DNA from: Schistosoma mansoni
Taxonomy: Eukaryota; Platyhelminthes; Trematoda; Strigeidida; Schistosomatidae
Reading direction: 5' to 3'
DNA: 64,000 bases
Assembly (NCBI RefSeq): GCF_000237925.1
Contig: NW_017386017.1
Location: forward strand, 1,054,001-1,118,000
Shown: positions 37,901 through 48,033 of the stretch, piece after piece
How positions within the stretch are numbered: the first letter of the stretch is position 1
Layout: every line of letters begins with the position of its first letter
Position numbers and translations under genes: made by a program
Notes under the pieces: generated by a model
What the model was told of the DNA's origin: nothing
The model's database searches: none
What the model saw: only the letters and a program-made list of their open reading frames with translations

Positions 37901-40900
37901 CAGTTATTTTCAAAGATTTTTTATACATATCTTGATTCAATCGATCTTGGATTATTCTCAATTTACTGGCCATTTAAGTCTGAAATGGAATAAAGGACTG
38001 ATTATATGGATCTTTTTTGAAAGACAAATTTAATCTGATAAACTTCAGGAAGTTACCACTTGATAAATTAGGGAATACTATTAAAAGAATTTCCACTGCA
38101 AATATACCTTGGTAAATCATAACAGCTTAGCTTGAAGACCTTAAGAAATATGATTCAATTTTTAAATTTAAGAAAGAAATATTTAAAGATTTCTCCTTAC
38201 TTGCATAGCAAGTGCAATATGGGCTTTTAAAACAGATGTATAACAATTCTTTTGTTCTAATGTTGATTCACCTAAATGGATTGTACGCGTTACATCCGTT
38301 GTGCCCGTCATGTATTGACCACCAGAATCAACAAGGTATATACTTGTATTAGTAATAGGTGCATCTTGACCTTCAACAGGATGATAGTGTATAATAGCTC
38401 CATTTGCATCTAGAAAAATTACACAATCGAAACAATAAGGAGAAGAAATAAGATGATAACATGAAGTACATAATAACTATGGTAACCCAATACAAAACAA
38501 ATTTCGTTCACATATCAAGCAACTTATCAATCATCCTTAAATAAACCATATATATTTATATTTCGTAACTTACCAGCGCAAGATATCGTGCTGAAGCTTA
38601 AGCTGAAAAAATCTTTAGCTTGTGACCGTAACGCATCCAAATACTGAGCAGTTGATGCTTCAGTTAAAACAAGTGGTGGTTTGATTACCGGTAGGCCTGC
38701 ACCGTTTTCTGTATTTGGTTTTATTGGTTTGTAGTCATGCGACTGCTTACAACAGCTGTTGTCATTAATTTGATTAGCTTCACCTTCTAACCAAGCCAAA
38801 AAATCACATAGTACTAATGAATCAGTGATGTGAATTTCACGGATTCCATTTAATTCTGATAGAGATTTGATTGATTTCATTTCAGCGACAGGTGAGATGT
38901 GAAATAGACGTTGATTTTCTGGAATTTTTGAAACAATTGCATAACTAGCAGATAAATCGAGCCATACACGTGAAGGTTGTTGTGGTGAATGTTTTTCTGG
39001 TGAATTATGAACAGCCGTTTCCAAATAGTTGAAAAATTCAGAGTATGAATGAATTTCTACCTAATGATAAATATATACATATGCAGGAAAGGGTAGGAAC
39101 ACTTTGTTTGTTAAAGAGTAAATTCTTCCAACAAACAAGACTTTTTCCGTGAAGTAGTAAATACCAAAATGAAATTGATATAAACTAATAACTAAAGTAG
39201 TATAATACAACAAAAATTATGGAAGTCTGCTGTGACCGAACAAGAATTGCAGAAGTTGGAACTAGTTGTTTAAATTATTCTTACTGATAATTTAGTTGTA
39301 TAGTTACTGAGTGACTAGATTACCATAGTCTATGTATTCGTTTTGTCATAACCTTTCAGGATTCTGAAACCTATGTGCACCATTGGTTTAGAATCAGTGT
39401 TTTCCAACTCCCCTAGATGGATACTCCATATCTACCAACCCCGTCAAAGCGCCGAACATCCGTTTTTCGTCCTCTCAATTTCGCAAACAACACCCTCGCC
39501 ACGAGAAGACAGCGAGTAGGACTTCCTTGGCAGTAGCTTCCTCAACACTTTGTGACTTGCCACTTCATAATGTTTTCTGTTTTCTTTTTATATTTACTTG
39601 TTTAGTCCAGGTTTGTGTTCTCTTTTCTTTACTTTTAAAATAATTTCTTATGCTTACTTCAAAGCGTGAGAGGTTGATTTGATATTCTTATCGACCAAGG
39701 ATACTACACACATAATACTGAGATTTACATCATTTTACTGAATTCATAACATTATGTATTTATAGAAATTAATCCTGTTTAAACGGAACGTATATTGTAG
39801 AAGTTGAAACTAGTTTTCCAAATTACCATTATTTGTGTATTCGTTTTGTCATAACCTTTCAGTTGACTAATTAACTAATATTGTACGATGAACCAATCTT
39901 AATTTGTTGACAGTCCATTACTTACAGTTTCCCCTATCCACAGCCACGTTTGGCTTGTTAATGTATGATTGTAACTTTTCATTGTATAATGTGATGTTTA
40001 TTTTATTTATTATTATTTATTTAAACATATAAATATTGGTACAAAGAAGCACCAGATATATATGCGCCGCACAAATCTCATTCGATTTGCGTGAGGGCTA
40101 TGATACTGCCCAGGTGCACAAACTGAAGCAGGTAATTTTCTTAGTGGCCCACACCCGGAGCCTTTGACGTGAAGGTCTGATCCACAAGGCAGTGGAGCAT
40201 CGTGAGGAGATGCAATCGCATGATAGCCGGTGACCAACAATTGATTCATACGCTATTTGTTCCCTTAGGATACTGGAGCTAGCCTATGTGCACCATTGGT
40301 TTGGAATCAGGGTTTTCCAACTCCCCTAGGTGGACTCGCCGTGTCCACCAACCCGGTTAAGGCGCCGGACATTCGCTTTTCGTCCTCTCAATTTTGTGAA
40401 CAACACCCTCGCCACGAGAAGACAGTGAGTAGGACCTCCCTGGCAGAGGCTATATACGCGTGGCCATGTGAGAGCATTTGGAGAGGGAGAGCGGACTCTC
40501 GCCACTCTCGGCCGTACCAGGGCATTTGGGGGCAGAAGCTAGTTTTTAACTAGTTTAGTGCATTATACGGAGACCACCAAGTTCAGAGTAGTCTCCCTGG
40601 TATTTCTATATCAAAGCCACTTATGTTTTCAATATTTTTCTAACAATAGTAATCCTCTTCCCTTCTTTAGTTATTCACACTGTTATCGCTCTATTTGTGT
40701 TGCGCATACACTTTCAGTGGCGCTTCACCAGATTTTACGTTTACCAAAATAAGGAATTAAAAATAAGTACTGATTTTGAACAGAGATGGATAATGGCTAG
40801 GATCGGAATCTAAGAAGGGGAATTTCGTCCTATCTGGCACACATCAGCAGGATGTACCCACCAGCCACTTTTCATCTATGCTTAAAATGCTTGTTGTCCA

Positions 40901-43900
40901 CTGGCAAAATCGAGGCGATTCGCACAGGATGAACATATATATATATATGAAATACTGGTTTTATTGAGATTTTAGGTGTTGTACCGTTGGTCGACCTTAA
41001 AAATATTGGGTTACCGTTCCAAATTTTTCTTAAATTACAACTGAGACAAGTCAGAAAGTCTACAGTCTATACAACTAATCCAGTTTCAAAATAGGTTTTT
41101 TCAGTTCATATTTTGGAAACTGTTTAGGAGATAAAGAGAGATATCAATTGATATGTCACAAGTTCAACCCCCCACTCTATTTATTTTATTCTTACCTAAA
41201 GTGTAACTGAAAGCCAAGTACACAAACTAGTACCTGATGAGTGAGCCGCATTGTAATACCGATGCTCCGGTTGATATTGATTTATGATGATAAGTATCTG
41301 CAAATAAAATCATTTTTCAAGCCCTTAAGGTGGTTATTACTTAATAACTAATAGTAGTAATCAATAATAATAATCGTAACTTACTGAGTACTGTTTGTCG
41401 CTCAAGTAATCTTCAAGTCTAGATGTTTGATCAACAGTTTTCGAATTCAAAAATAAGTCTATTTTATTTAAGCTTACAATAGCATATGCATAAAACACTG
41501 GATTGTAAAGTATATCATTTCCACGTAAATTGAATAACCAAGCAATCTCATCTAATGCATATAAAACCAGTAATTCAGCCCCTTTTGCTTTCATCATATT
41601 TCTAACACGATCAATTTTTTGCTGCCAACTTGAACCAGAAAATGAGACTGGGATAAATAGCAGTGGATTTGATGAACGAATAGGACGAGAAACATTTTCA
41701 ATTTGTAATTTAGACATAGAATCCCAAACCAGATCAATTAAATTTGTGTTTGGTATATTAACTAATTGTCGACTAAGAGGATTTTGAATCCCGTTACAAT
41801 TTGGTAGAATACCTAATTCAGCTTCAACACCAGCTAATTCTTTTTTTAATGTTTCAATTCCTGTATAAGGTATTTGTCTGCCATCATATCCAATAAGAGA
41901 ACCAGGTGAAGTTGACGAAACAATCCATTGGACTCTTGTAGGAGCTTCAGTTAAGTCATTTCTAAATAATGACCAATTTTCATCTAGTTCACTGGAAGCC
42001 TATATAAATGAAAAAGCAGTTGAGATTTATTGGACAACGTTAGATAATATTATTTCTTACCAGCAATAGTATCTTATGGATTGGATATATACTCCAATAA
42101 TTCACTTCATGAGAGCTGAGTTGATTTTATAACTTGGGCATTAATTTACTAAGTGTAAATTTATCTGCATTTGTATGAGGACTCATTATGTTACCCGGCT
42201 GCTCAAAAACGCAATGGGTAGGACAGTCCTAGTTTGCAACACTGTTATTGAAGGTTAAATTCTCCAACTACTGAGCCAATACCTTACTTAGTAAACAGTT
42301 ACACTCATAGTGAAGGAAATCAATTCGTGATTAAAGAATTGACAATTATTAGTGTTCTTGAGCTTACATAAAAACTCATGTTACGTCATTACTTCAACCC
42401 GAAAAATAGTGTACTAATTGTATTAATAACTTTATTTGTAAAGATATGAACATTATCAGATTCATCAATAACTAAATATCCACGAAGTAAATCTGAATAG
42501 TCTTAAAGATTATCCGGACGGAAATGAAGCAATCTCAGTCAGTTAATCAGCTACAACGTAGGACCAGGTACATATATGCATCGGTTCAAGTTGCAGCAAT
42601 CTATAGACGTTTCAACCATGTGACCACAAGTTCAGATCGGTAATTAATTTTTAGTATACTTAGTCCTTATTTAATAGAAATTTGATCAAAATAAGTATGC
42701 ATGTGAGCCTATTAATGACTTTACCTGCAACATCTCCGTGAGAATAGTATCATTTTAACGGGAGTATGCAGCGCTAGCTCATTTATCTAAAACGTCTCAT
42801 CGAATTTTGTTGAGTTAACCCCTGATAAGATCTCAGTAACAACTCAAAAGACCCACTTGACTCTATTAATTTGCGTCACCGGCGGCGTAAATAAGATATC
42901 AATCTCTACCAGACAAAAAGATGAGTATACTGAATAGCACTCCACTCTGTTCTACTCTATGGCTGTGTATCTTGGGTTCTGAAGGCAGAGAACATCCATC
43001 GACTACTAGTATTTGATCGTAGGTCAGTGGTCTTGAGTGCTGTTAGAGGTATGAGGGCGGTTGTAACTCCCCGGTTTCCCACACCAAAGAAGAGTCCTTC
43101 TAGTGCTACCTGAAAAGCAAATCGCGTTAGAGGTGGTCCTAGTGACCTGAGATCGTGACCACAGTGCCCAAGGGACAACTACTTGAAAACGGTCATATAC
43201 GACTTTTATGTAGGCAATTTTTGTGTTAGCTCCGTACTTTTTGAAGGAGACAGAAATCCGTGAGATAAGGCCAGGTGTTTATTTTTAGGGTAGACCTTTT
43301 GTAACCACACTCTTCCCTTTTGAGAAGGCAGCATCGCTGCTACGCAGATTGTCTGAGGGAAACATCTTACTTCTGTCACACTTCTGTACATTCCGTAGTA
43401 AAAATTCGCTCTCGGACCTTGCGTTTGTTTCTTTTAGTCTTACTGCTCTTAAAACGACCTGTCTGGCATGGTAGGACTTTGAGAGACGACTTCTCCAGCA
43501 AGTATAGCCCGACCACCACGTTAAGGTAGCCGCAACGGCTGAGTTGATCAAAGGTGTTGTCGAGTCACCGGTCGTGTGTTAAGAGCAGCTAATGAGCAGT
43601 GCTAAGGTTAGTTGCAGTGTACGGAGTAATGACGATAAAGCGGTTGGCGAGTCAAAGTATCTGTATCAACTGAAACAGTGGGGAAATGGATTACATGTAC
43701 TCGAAACCACCTACTATGACGCGATGTCAGCTGGTGTCATATGTTGAAGAAAAGCTACATGCGACTGAACCAAAAAAAGACCTCAGTTTGACTGGTCATT
43801 CGATTTTGGTGTGAGCCTAACTGGTGGATGCAAGCTACGTAAATATAATCCGTGCGGTTATCGTAACCAATTGCTGAAGATGTCAGGTAACGTGGCTGAC

Positions 43901-45264
43901 AATCGGTTACAATAGCTCAAACGCACTTTGTTTACTCCTAGATCAAAATTACTTTTTATACCATATTTCACGGATTATTTTTTCCTACTGGGATCATACT
44001 GTCTATGCCTAGGCTTCTTCCCAGCAAATTCCACTACTACTTTGGTATAAGTCTTGAAAATTTCATCAATCTATGAGGAGTAGGTATGGTAAATAGAGTC
44101 GACGTGTGTTCTATGTTGCTTTTCACAGACAGACTGACTGACTGACTGACATAAAATACCTAAGGATTCCAGTGTTGATTGGGTTATTAGCCTTCTGAAG
44201 TATTGGATATCCAGTTTCAGATGAAAAAAAGTTATTCTCTAAATGATCAAGATAACTGGGAAATAATGACACATACCTAAGTTTTGAAACTTTGAGTTAT
44301 GAGTGAGACAAAAATAAGATAAGGAAAACATCGGAGGCAAAACCAATATTTTCTACTTGAGAATTGATGTTTGTACATCGCGAAGAATTAAATACTAGTC
44401 TAACAAAATTTGGTGATTGTGGTTATCACCTAAAATAATTTGAGGGCACGCAAACTGATCCCTAAAACCATTTGCATGGCTAATGAGACATATTTTTGAA
44501 AGACTCGTAGGTAAATGTTTTTAAAAGCATCAAGTGTCGGAGCAGAAGTAACTATTCAAATAACTTCTGTTCGTTTGGAAATTTTAACTGTGAAACGGTT
44601 TGCGTAGTAGCAAACTGTATTTATACGGTACAATGAGATCTGGAAACAAACTATATCTAGCTGATTATTCAATACGAATTTCTGCAACTCAGGATACGAC
44701 CGGAGACTACTAGATGCTAAAAATAATGACATCATAAACTACCTAAGTGAAGAAATCGGATAACAATGGTTAATAGAAAAAAGCTATAGGCTTTCAACTT
44801 CTTGCATAAGAGCCATAATCCTACCTTTTGAAGCCATTTTATTAAAAATTAGGACTGAAATATGAGGAAATCAAGAAAGATTACCATCTTTTAGATTAAT
44901 CACCGCCAGCCATTGGATTTCCTAACGAATTCTGATCTTACTTGAAGATAATTACTAAATAACTACAAAAATGTTGATGCAGTTGCACAGTTTCGAAATT
45001 GTGATTAAAATATTTGTTTTTCTAGGAGAAAACCACCTGTAGCTGATATCGACCATCAATCCATAAAGCAGCTTGATCTAAAGTGATAACAATAGAGCAG
45101 GAAGAACCTGTAAATCCAGAAATGAATGCACAACGCCTATCTGAAGTGCCCACATACTCATTAAAATGTTCATCTTCTGTTGGTAGTATATATCCTTGTA
45201 AATTTCTATCTTTCAATAAATTGCGAAGACGTGTCAGACGTCCCGAGCTAAATACTTTCTTCAT
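31481..45264 (-). CDS. XPNPEP1: Xaa-Pro aminopeptidase (aminopeptidase P, cytosolic type), six exons
   Basis: M24 metallopeptidase that removes N-terminal residues preceding proline. It uses two metal ions, manganese in the human enzyme. Exons 45264-45037, 41999-41385, 39060-38574, 38409-38201, 34526-34320 and 31939-31481 join in frame to 734 residues (human about 620). All introns are GT/AG. Ligands by position are D471 (VDSGGQY), D482 (TTDVTRT), H545 (GTGHGVG), E587 (IEPGYY) and E601 (IRLENV). The spacing of the Asp pair and of the Glu pair is that of the human enzyme. The N-terminal creatinase-like domain shows FISGFTGSS, IDGRYQLQ and DEIAWLFNLRG. No signal or anchor is seen, so it is probably cytosolic. 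Extra length lies in an insert after LAWLEGEA and in a Ser/Thr-rich insert before SFEPVTLVP. Introns hold many mobile elements. Confidence 0.93.
32730..32962 (+). repeat. SM-alpha SINE with hammerhead region, in XPNPEP1 intron 5
   Basis: tRNA-like head (TTAACGCGATGG, GGTTCGAATCC), AACATCAACTCTGAGAT, the hammerhead region at 32808-32860, then the tail GCTATATCGAGGCAATACGC. The core CTGACGAG and CGAAAC are intact. Stem II carries a mismatch (GTCC with GAAC) and two extra A follow the GTC cleavage triplet. It lies opposite to the gene's direction. Confidence 0.85.
33689..34192 (+). mobile_element. LINE-derived short element, copy F, in XPNPEP1 intron 5
   Basis: Leader from CCCAAATGCCCTGG to the tail TTGTACCAATAATAAATAAA. 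It is antisense to the host gene and about 130 bases from exon 5. No clear target-site duplication was found. Confidence 0.85.
34320..34526 (-). CDS. XPNPEP1: XPNPEP1 exon 5
   Basis: 207 nt, residues 514-582, phase 0 at both ends. It encodes IFPSNTPGSRLDVI, then HGTGHGVGAFLNVHEGP with the metal-binding His. Confidence 0.93.
35200..35375 (+). repeat. SM-alpha SINE, 3'-truncated, in XPNPEP1 intron 4
   Basis: Head TAAGTGGATAACGAGG, B box GGTTCGAGTCCC and the hammerhead region at 35291-35341. Stem II is perfect (GTCC with GGAC) and the GTC/CTGGAT junction is compact. The core reads CTGCCGAG instead of CTGANGAG, which should abolish cleavage. The 3' tail is lost after CTATCCAC. Confidence 0.8.
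35810..36439 (+). repeat. Left arm of a ~630-bp inverted duplication
   Basis: Matches 39996-39357 in reverse complement over its whole length by eye (for example GTTATGACAAAACGAATAC, and CCGTTTAAACAGGATTAATT). The arms are separated by ~2.9 kb that hold XPNPEP1 exons 3 and 4. The right third of this arm is the start of short element copy G. Confidence 0.85.
36262..36717 (+). mobile_element. LINE-derived short element, copy G (5'-truncated)
   Basis: Begins within the leader (GTCAGGGAAATCCGCC) and runs to the tail ATGTTCAAATAAATAAA. Its first ~180 bases are shared with the right arm of the inverted duplication (copy H). The tail wording (GGTGCCCCCTCGTACCAAT) is closer to the LINE at 17570 than are the other copies. 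Confidence 0.8.
36905..37232 (-). mobile_element. LINE 3'-end fragment in XPNPEP1 intron 4
   Basis: On the minus strand 37230-37142 encodes LPGWGPRDYRNQLLETLGD then MAQNRSQW, the C-terminus shared by schistosome LINEs. Bases 36912-36970 repeat at 42534-42592 and appear to be this family's 3' untranslated end. Confidence 0.75.
37625..37658. repeat. Perfect 15-bp hairpin
   Basis: Arms 37625-37639 and 37644-37658 are exact reverse complements with a TCCC loop. It lies in XPNPEP1 intron 4. There is no T-run and no coding context, so no terminator role is claimed. Confidence 0.8.
38201..38409 (-). CDS. XPNPEP1: XPNPEP1 exon 4
   Basis: 209 nt, completing codon 444 (GAT) and running to residue 513. 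It carries the two metal-binding Asp residues, D471 and D482. The intron to exon 3 is only 164 nt. Confidence 0.93.
38574..39060 (-). CDS. XPNPEP1: XPNPEP1 exon 3
   Basis: 487 nt, residues 282-443 plus one base. It starts VEIHSYSEFF after acceptor CATTAG and ends SLSFSTISCA before GTAAGT. It contains a ~30-residue insert (QINDNSCCKQSHDYKPI onward) absent from the human enzyme. Confidence 0.92.
39319..39862. repeat. Short direct repeat bracketing part of the right arm
   Basis: The 26-mer starting GTATTCGTTTTGTCATAACC occurs at 39334-39359 and again at 39837-39862, with weaker similarity for ~15 bases before each. The left arm contains it only once. Confidence 0.8.
39357..39996 (-). repeat. 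Right arm of the inverted duplication, including short element piece H
   Basis: Reverse complement of 35810-36439. Bases 39357-39535 are an internal piece of the LINE-derived short element lacking both of its ends, so this piece was moved by the duplication and not by its own insertion. It sits in XPNPEP1 intron 2. Confidence 0.85.
40005..40537 (-). mobile_element. LINE-derived short element, copy I, in XPNPEP1 intron 2
   Basis: Full layout on the minus strand, from GCCCCCAAATGCCCTGG at the right end to GTTTAAATAAATAATAATAA at the left. It abuts the right arm of the inverted duplication. Confidence 0.88.
40785..40945. repeat. Two SM-alpha pieces fused head to head
   Basis: Bases 40786-40855 are the SM-alpha middle on the minus strand (GATAGGACGAAATTCC region). 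Bases 40857-40945 are the SM-alpha 3' tail on the plus strand (AAATCGAGGCGATTCGCACA). The pieces meet without a spacer. Confidence 0.65.
41385..41999 (-). CDS. XPNPEP1: XPNPEP1 exon 2
   Basis: 615 nt, residues 77-281, phase 0 at both ends. Acceptor TATATAG at 42001-42000; donor TCA|GTAAGT. It encodes most of the N-terminal domain, including VLYALDEIAWLFNLRGNDI. Confidence 0.93.
42534..42592 (-). repeat. LINE 3' end fragment
   Basis: Second copy of the sequence at 36912-36970 (CAGCTACAACGTAGGACCAG). In XPNPEP1 intron 1. Confidence 0.6.
42949..43930 (+). mobile_element. LINE C-terminal fragments in XPNPEP1 intron 1
   Basis: At 42949-43065 the plus strand encodes VLLYGCVSWVLKAENIHRLL then VFDRR, the post-RT region of schistosome LINEs. 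At 43845-43915 it encodes CGYRNQLLKMSGNVADNR, the C-terminus. The ~600 bases between are rearranged and full of stops. Confidence 0.65.
44127..44150. repeat. (GACT)n tract
   Basis: Short tetranucleotide run AGACTGACTGACTGAC in XPNPEP1 intron 1, possibly the end of a LINE tail. Confidence 0.6.
45037..45264 (-). CDS. XPNPEP1: XPNPEP1 exon 1
   Basis: 228 nt, residues 1-76, phase 0 at the end (CAG|GTGGTT). ATG 45264 gives an N-terminus collinear with the human protein, whose first residues align without a leader. Confidence 0.92.
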
Positions 45265-45299
45265 TTTATACCTACAAGATATTACATAAGTTAAGATGA

Positions 45300-45742
45300 A
45301 TTTTTATTACTCGTTTTCAGATACAATCTTACTGGATTAGGAACTGAAAAAAAGTGGAAAAGTGTGTGGAATAATAGTAATAATAATAATAATACACTTT
45401 TCTGATACATATAGGCATACGTTTCAAATATCAACACAGTTTAAATCACGAAGCTAACAGCACTTTAACCAAACCTCAAACCAAGTCCTTTACATTAAAA
45501 CACCACATTTGACAGCCGTAATTTAATACGGAATAAATAGTTAGGCAGCACAATTTTTCTGATAGGTGAATGCAAAACAGTCAATACCAAGTACAAGTTT
45601 CAACTTTTAAACTCCAAAGTTGTTTCCATAAAACAATAATTAAGACGAGTCAGAAACCTTCAGGTTCCATGTGAATATATCACTACTTTTGGACCACGGT
45701 TATGAATAAATGCTTAGCCAATTACAAATATGTCCACAATGA

Positions 45743-45781
<39 letters not shown>

Positions 45782-46440
45782 AAAATTCAGACCCACAATA
45801 TTCAGGATAAAAAGTTTTTAGCAAATGGTTTGTTCAAGAGACTATTCACTGAAAACAACAAATGCATTTTGTCCCTATTTATAATCATGGTCTAAACTGA
45901 GAATGTCTCGTCCCTGTGTATAAGGAAAAGGTGTCTTGTACTTAGTTTTTAATACGAATGGTGATTTGGACATCAAATTCGGCATTCTCTAACGAAGATG
46001 ACCATCAAGCTAAAAGAGAAGATATAACTTATAAGCCTAACCATTTATATTTTTTATAAAGTTGGAAAACTATAGAGTATAGCAGGGAAACTTATAACCT
46101 AAGTATTATCTCCAAATAGAAACAACATCCTGTTGACATCTATTCAAATGTAAGAACCACTTATACCAACCAGTGATGTATTTCTCGTCGAATAACTCGT
46201 AAAGACGGACATATCGGAAATAATAAACACTATTTTCAAACTATCGAGGATTAATAAGTCCTTATAAGCTCACATAAAAATGGGTTTATTTATTCAAAAC
46301 GATATATTTTTACTCGTAAAAGATAATCTATGTACAAAAAGTGTTACGGAAAATGAGGTGGTAGGACAATACCAAGGTTCTGGAAATAACAAATGTTTAT
46401 TACACCATACGTTGCTTTGCGTAAAAGTGTAATTCAATGA
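45300..46440. other. Intergenic region between XPNPEP1 and the LicD-like gene
   Basis: Holds an (AAT)n run at 45376-45396 and the (TA)n tract. Both neighbours read leftward, so this is the promoter side of XPNPEP1 and the 3' side of the LicD-like gene. No other gene was seen. Confidence 0.4.
45744..45778. repeat. (TA)n microsatellite
   Basis: Uninterrupted TA run of about 17 units, between the start of XPNPEP1 and the next gene. Confidence 0.9.
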
Positions 46441-46459
46441 TATACTAGAACATTAGGCA

Positions 46460-47437
46460 TTATTTAAAGTACGATGGTAATTGTGCAGAAAACTTTGAAG
46501 GAATTTTTACATACAATTGCTTTTTACGGTCATAAACAGCATCTCGTCCCAAGTAACCGTATTCGATAGTTAGATAAGTTTTTAAGTCATGTGGAGCTAG
46601 CAAGTTTATACCTTCAAAGGTACATGGAACTAAAGGAAAGAAAGAGTTATATGGGAATAATTTCTTTCTGCGGTCATATACACCAGGTAAATTCCAATTT
46701 ACAAGTAAAGGTTTTAACTCATCGGAGGAATCTGAATAGGTAGATAGAGTGAACAAGTCAACATGTACTAATGATAGATCCGATAGTATATGACTTGCAA
46801 TTTTTGAGTTTACATGATATAATTCGCAGGCCTTAAGTAAGCCATTAGTGCTGAAAAAGAACTTAATGCGTTTGCAATCACATCCATTGTATGGTAAATC
46901 TTCAATGGTTTCAGGCATATTGAATTTTTGTGCTTTAAGCCAAACGCTTTTACGGATACTGGCCGAAAAATCGATATATAGATCAGAATTGACATTGGTA
47001 AGTAGAGAATCATCCATATTTTCCACACCGAAAACACTTATGCCATTTTTTAGACAGCAGTGAATCAGTTTAGTGTATGAACTGTTTCCTTCAGAATCAA
47101 ATTCTAAAATACCCAAGTCAATATCTGTATCATGCGGTATGAATTTTCCATGTTCACGGAATACTGACAAAGCTGTACCACCATAAACAAATGGTTCCAA
47201 GTCAGCAGCTCTGCATAAATCTAATACAGATTTTAGTAAGTGAACTCTTAATGGTTTAAGACGCCGACTCTGGCGTATAATACGCCGAACATTTTTTAAA
47301 GAACACGTTCCAAACATATTGAAACTTATGTGAGATTCAGGATTTGAGACGGTATCAGCTGATTCCTCGTCACTGATATAAGAATGGAAAAAGGGGAATT
47401 CCTGTAAATCTACTTCATTTGATTTACACTGATCCAT
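46460..47437 (-). CDS. LicD/fukutin-like nucleotidyltransferase-fold protein
   Basis: 325 residues in one exon. Residues 85-110 (VYGGTALSVFREHGKF then IPHDTDIDLGI) are the LicD-type core: a glycine-rich turn, then the metal-binding DxD (103-107). A third acidic site fits VHVDLFTL (225-231). APHDLKTYLTIEYG (281-294) matches the C-terminal motif of the LicD/fukutin family, whose members transfer phosphocholine or ribitol-phosphate to glycans. Which of these it does cannot be told. There is no signal peptide or membrane anchor at this start, although Golgi members usually have one. An acceptor (TTTCTAG, ending 47459) lies 21 nt before the ATG with the frame open, so an upstream coding exon or spliced leader is possible. 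Confidence 0.75.
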   Translation of the reverse strand: MDQCKSNEVDLQEFPFFHSYISDEESADTVSNPESHISFNMFGTCSLKNVRRIIRQSRRLKPLRVHLLKSVLDLCRAADLEPFVYGGTALSVFREHGKFIPHDTDIDLGILEFDSEGNSSYTKLIHCCLKNGISVFGVENMDDSLLTNVNSDLYIDFSASIRKSVWLKAQKFNMPETIEDLPYNGCDCKRIKFFFSTNGLLKACELYHVNSKIASHILSDLSLVHVDLFTLSTYSDSSDELKPLLVNWNLPGVYDRRKKLFPYNSFFPLVPCTFEGINLLAPHDLKTYLTIEYGYLGRDAVYDRKKQLYVKIPSKFSAQLPSYFK

Positions 47438-48033
47438 GAAGCCGTTATAACTATTAACCTAGAAACAAAAAACATAAAATTGGTTAGGACACACATTTTT
47501 GAATATCAGTAAAGTATTTCTGTTAGCCTGAAAAATCATTGTTGTAGATTTCATTGAAATTAACAGAATCCTTTGGAAGAATCTTACCTATTGCATCGTG
47601 AATTTCGAAAGCAGAAAAATTCAATAGGAAACCAGTGATTTTATATTATAAATTAGTGTTAAAATACTCCGGTAAAGACCACTTGAAATGCATTCGATAC
47701 TTCAACAAATAGCAGAGCTATAACTTGCCCGTATAACTCCACAACTAATAGGTACTAAGTCACATAGAAGCACAAGGCTCGTTTAATTTTTGTTTAGTAT
47801 AGGTGGGCTGTATTCAATAGCTCTGACAATCAGTTCAGCTCAAAAACAAGTACATGAACACTAACCCTGTACCTAGTTGCTCAGTTAGACTCCATCAAAC
47901 TAATAAATATATATGTTGGTGAAGATAAAGACCGTCCATTAATCCTTTCTAAATGCAGGAAATCAGATATTTAACCACTGTCTATGAGGAATTAGTTTTT
48001 TGATACAAAAATATAATCCATGGTGTTTTAGTA

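Noticed and set aside
45744-45778. Regulatory role for the (TA)n run
   Set aside because: A plain microsatellite; nothing ties it to a promoter.
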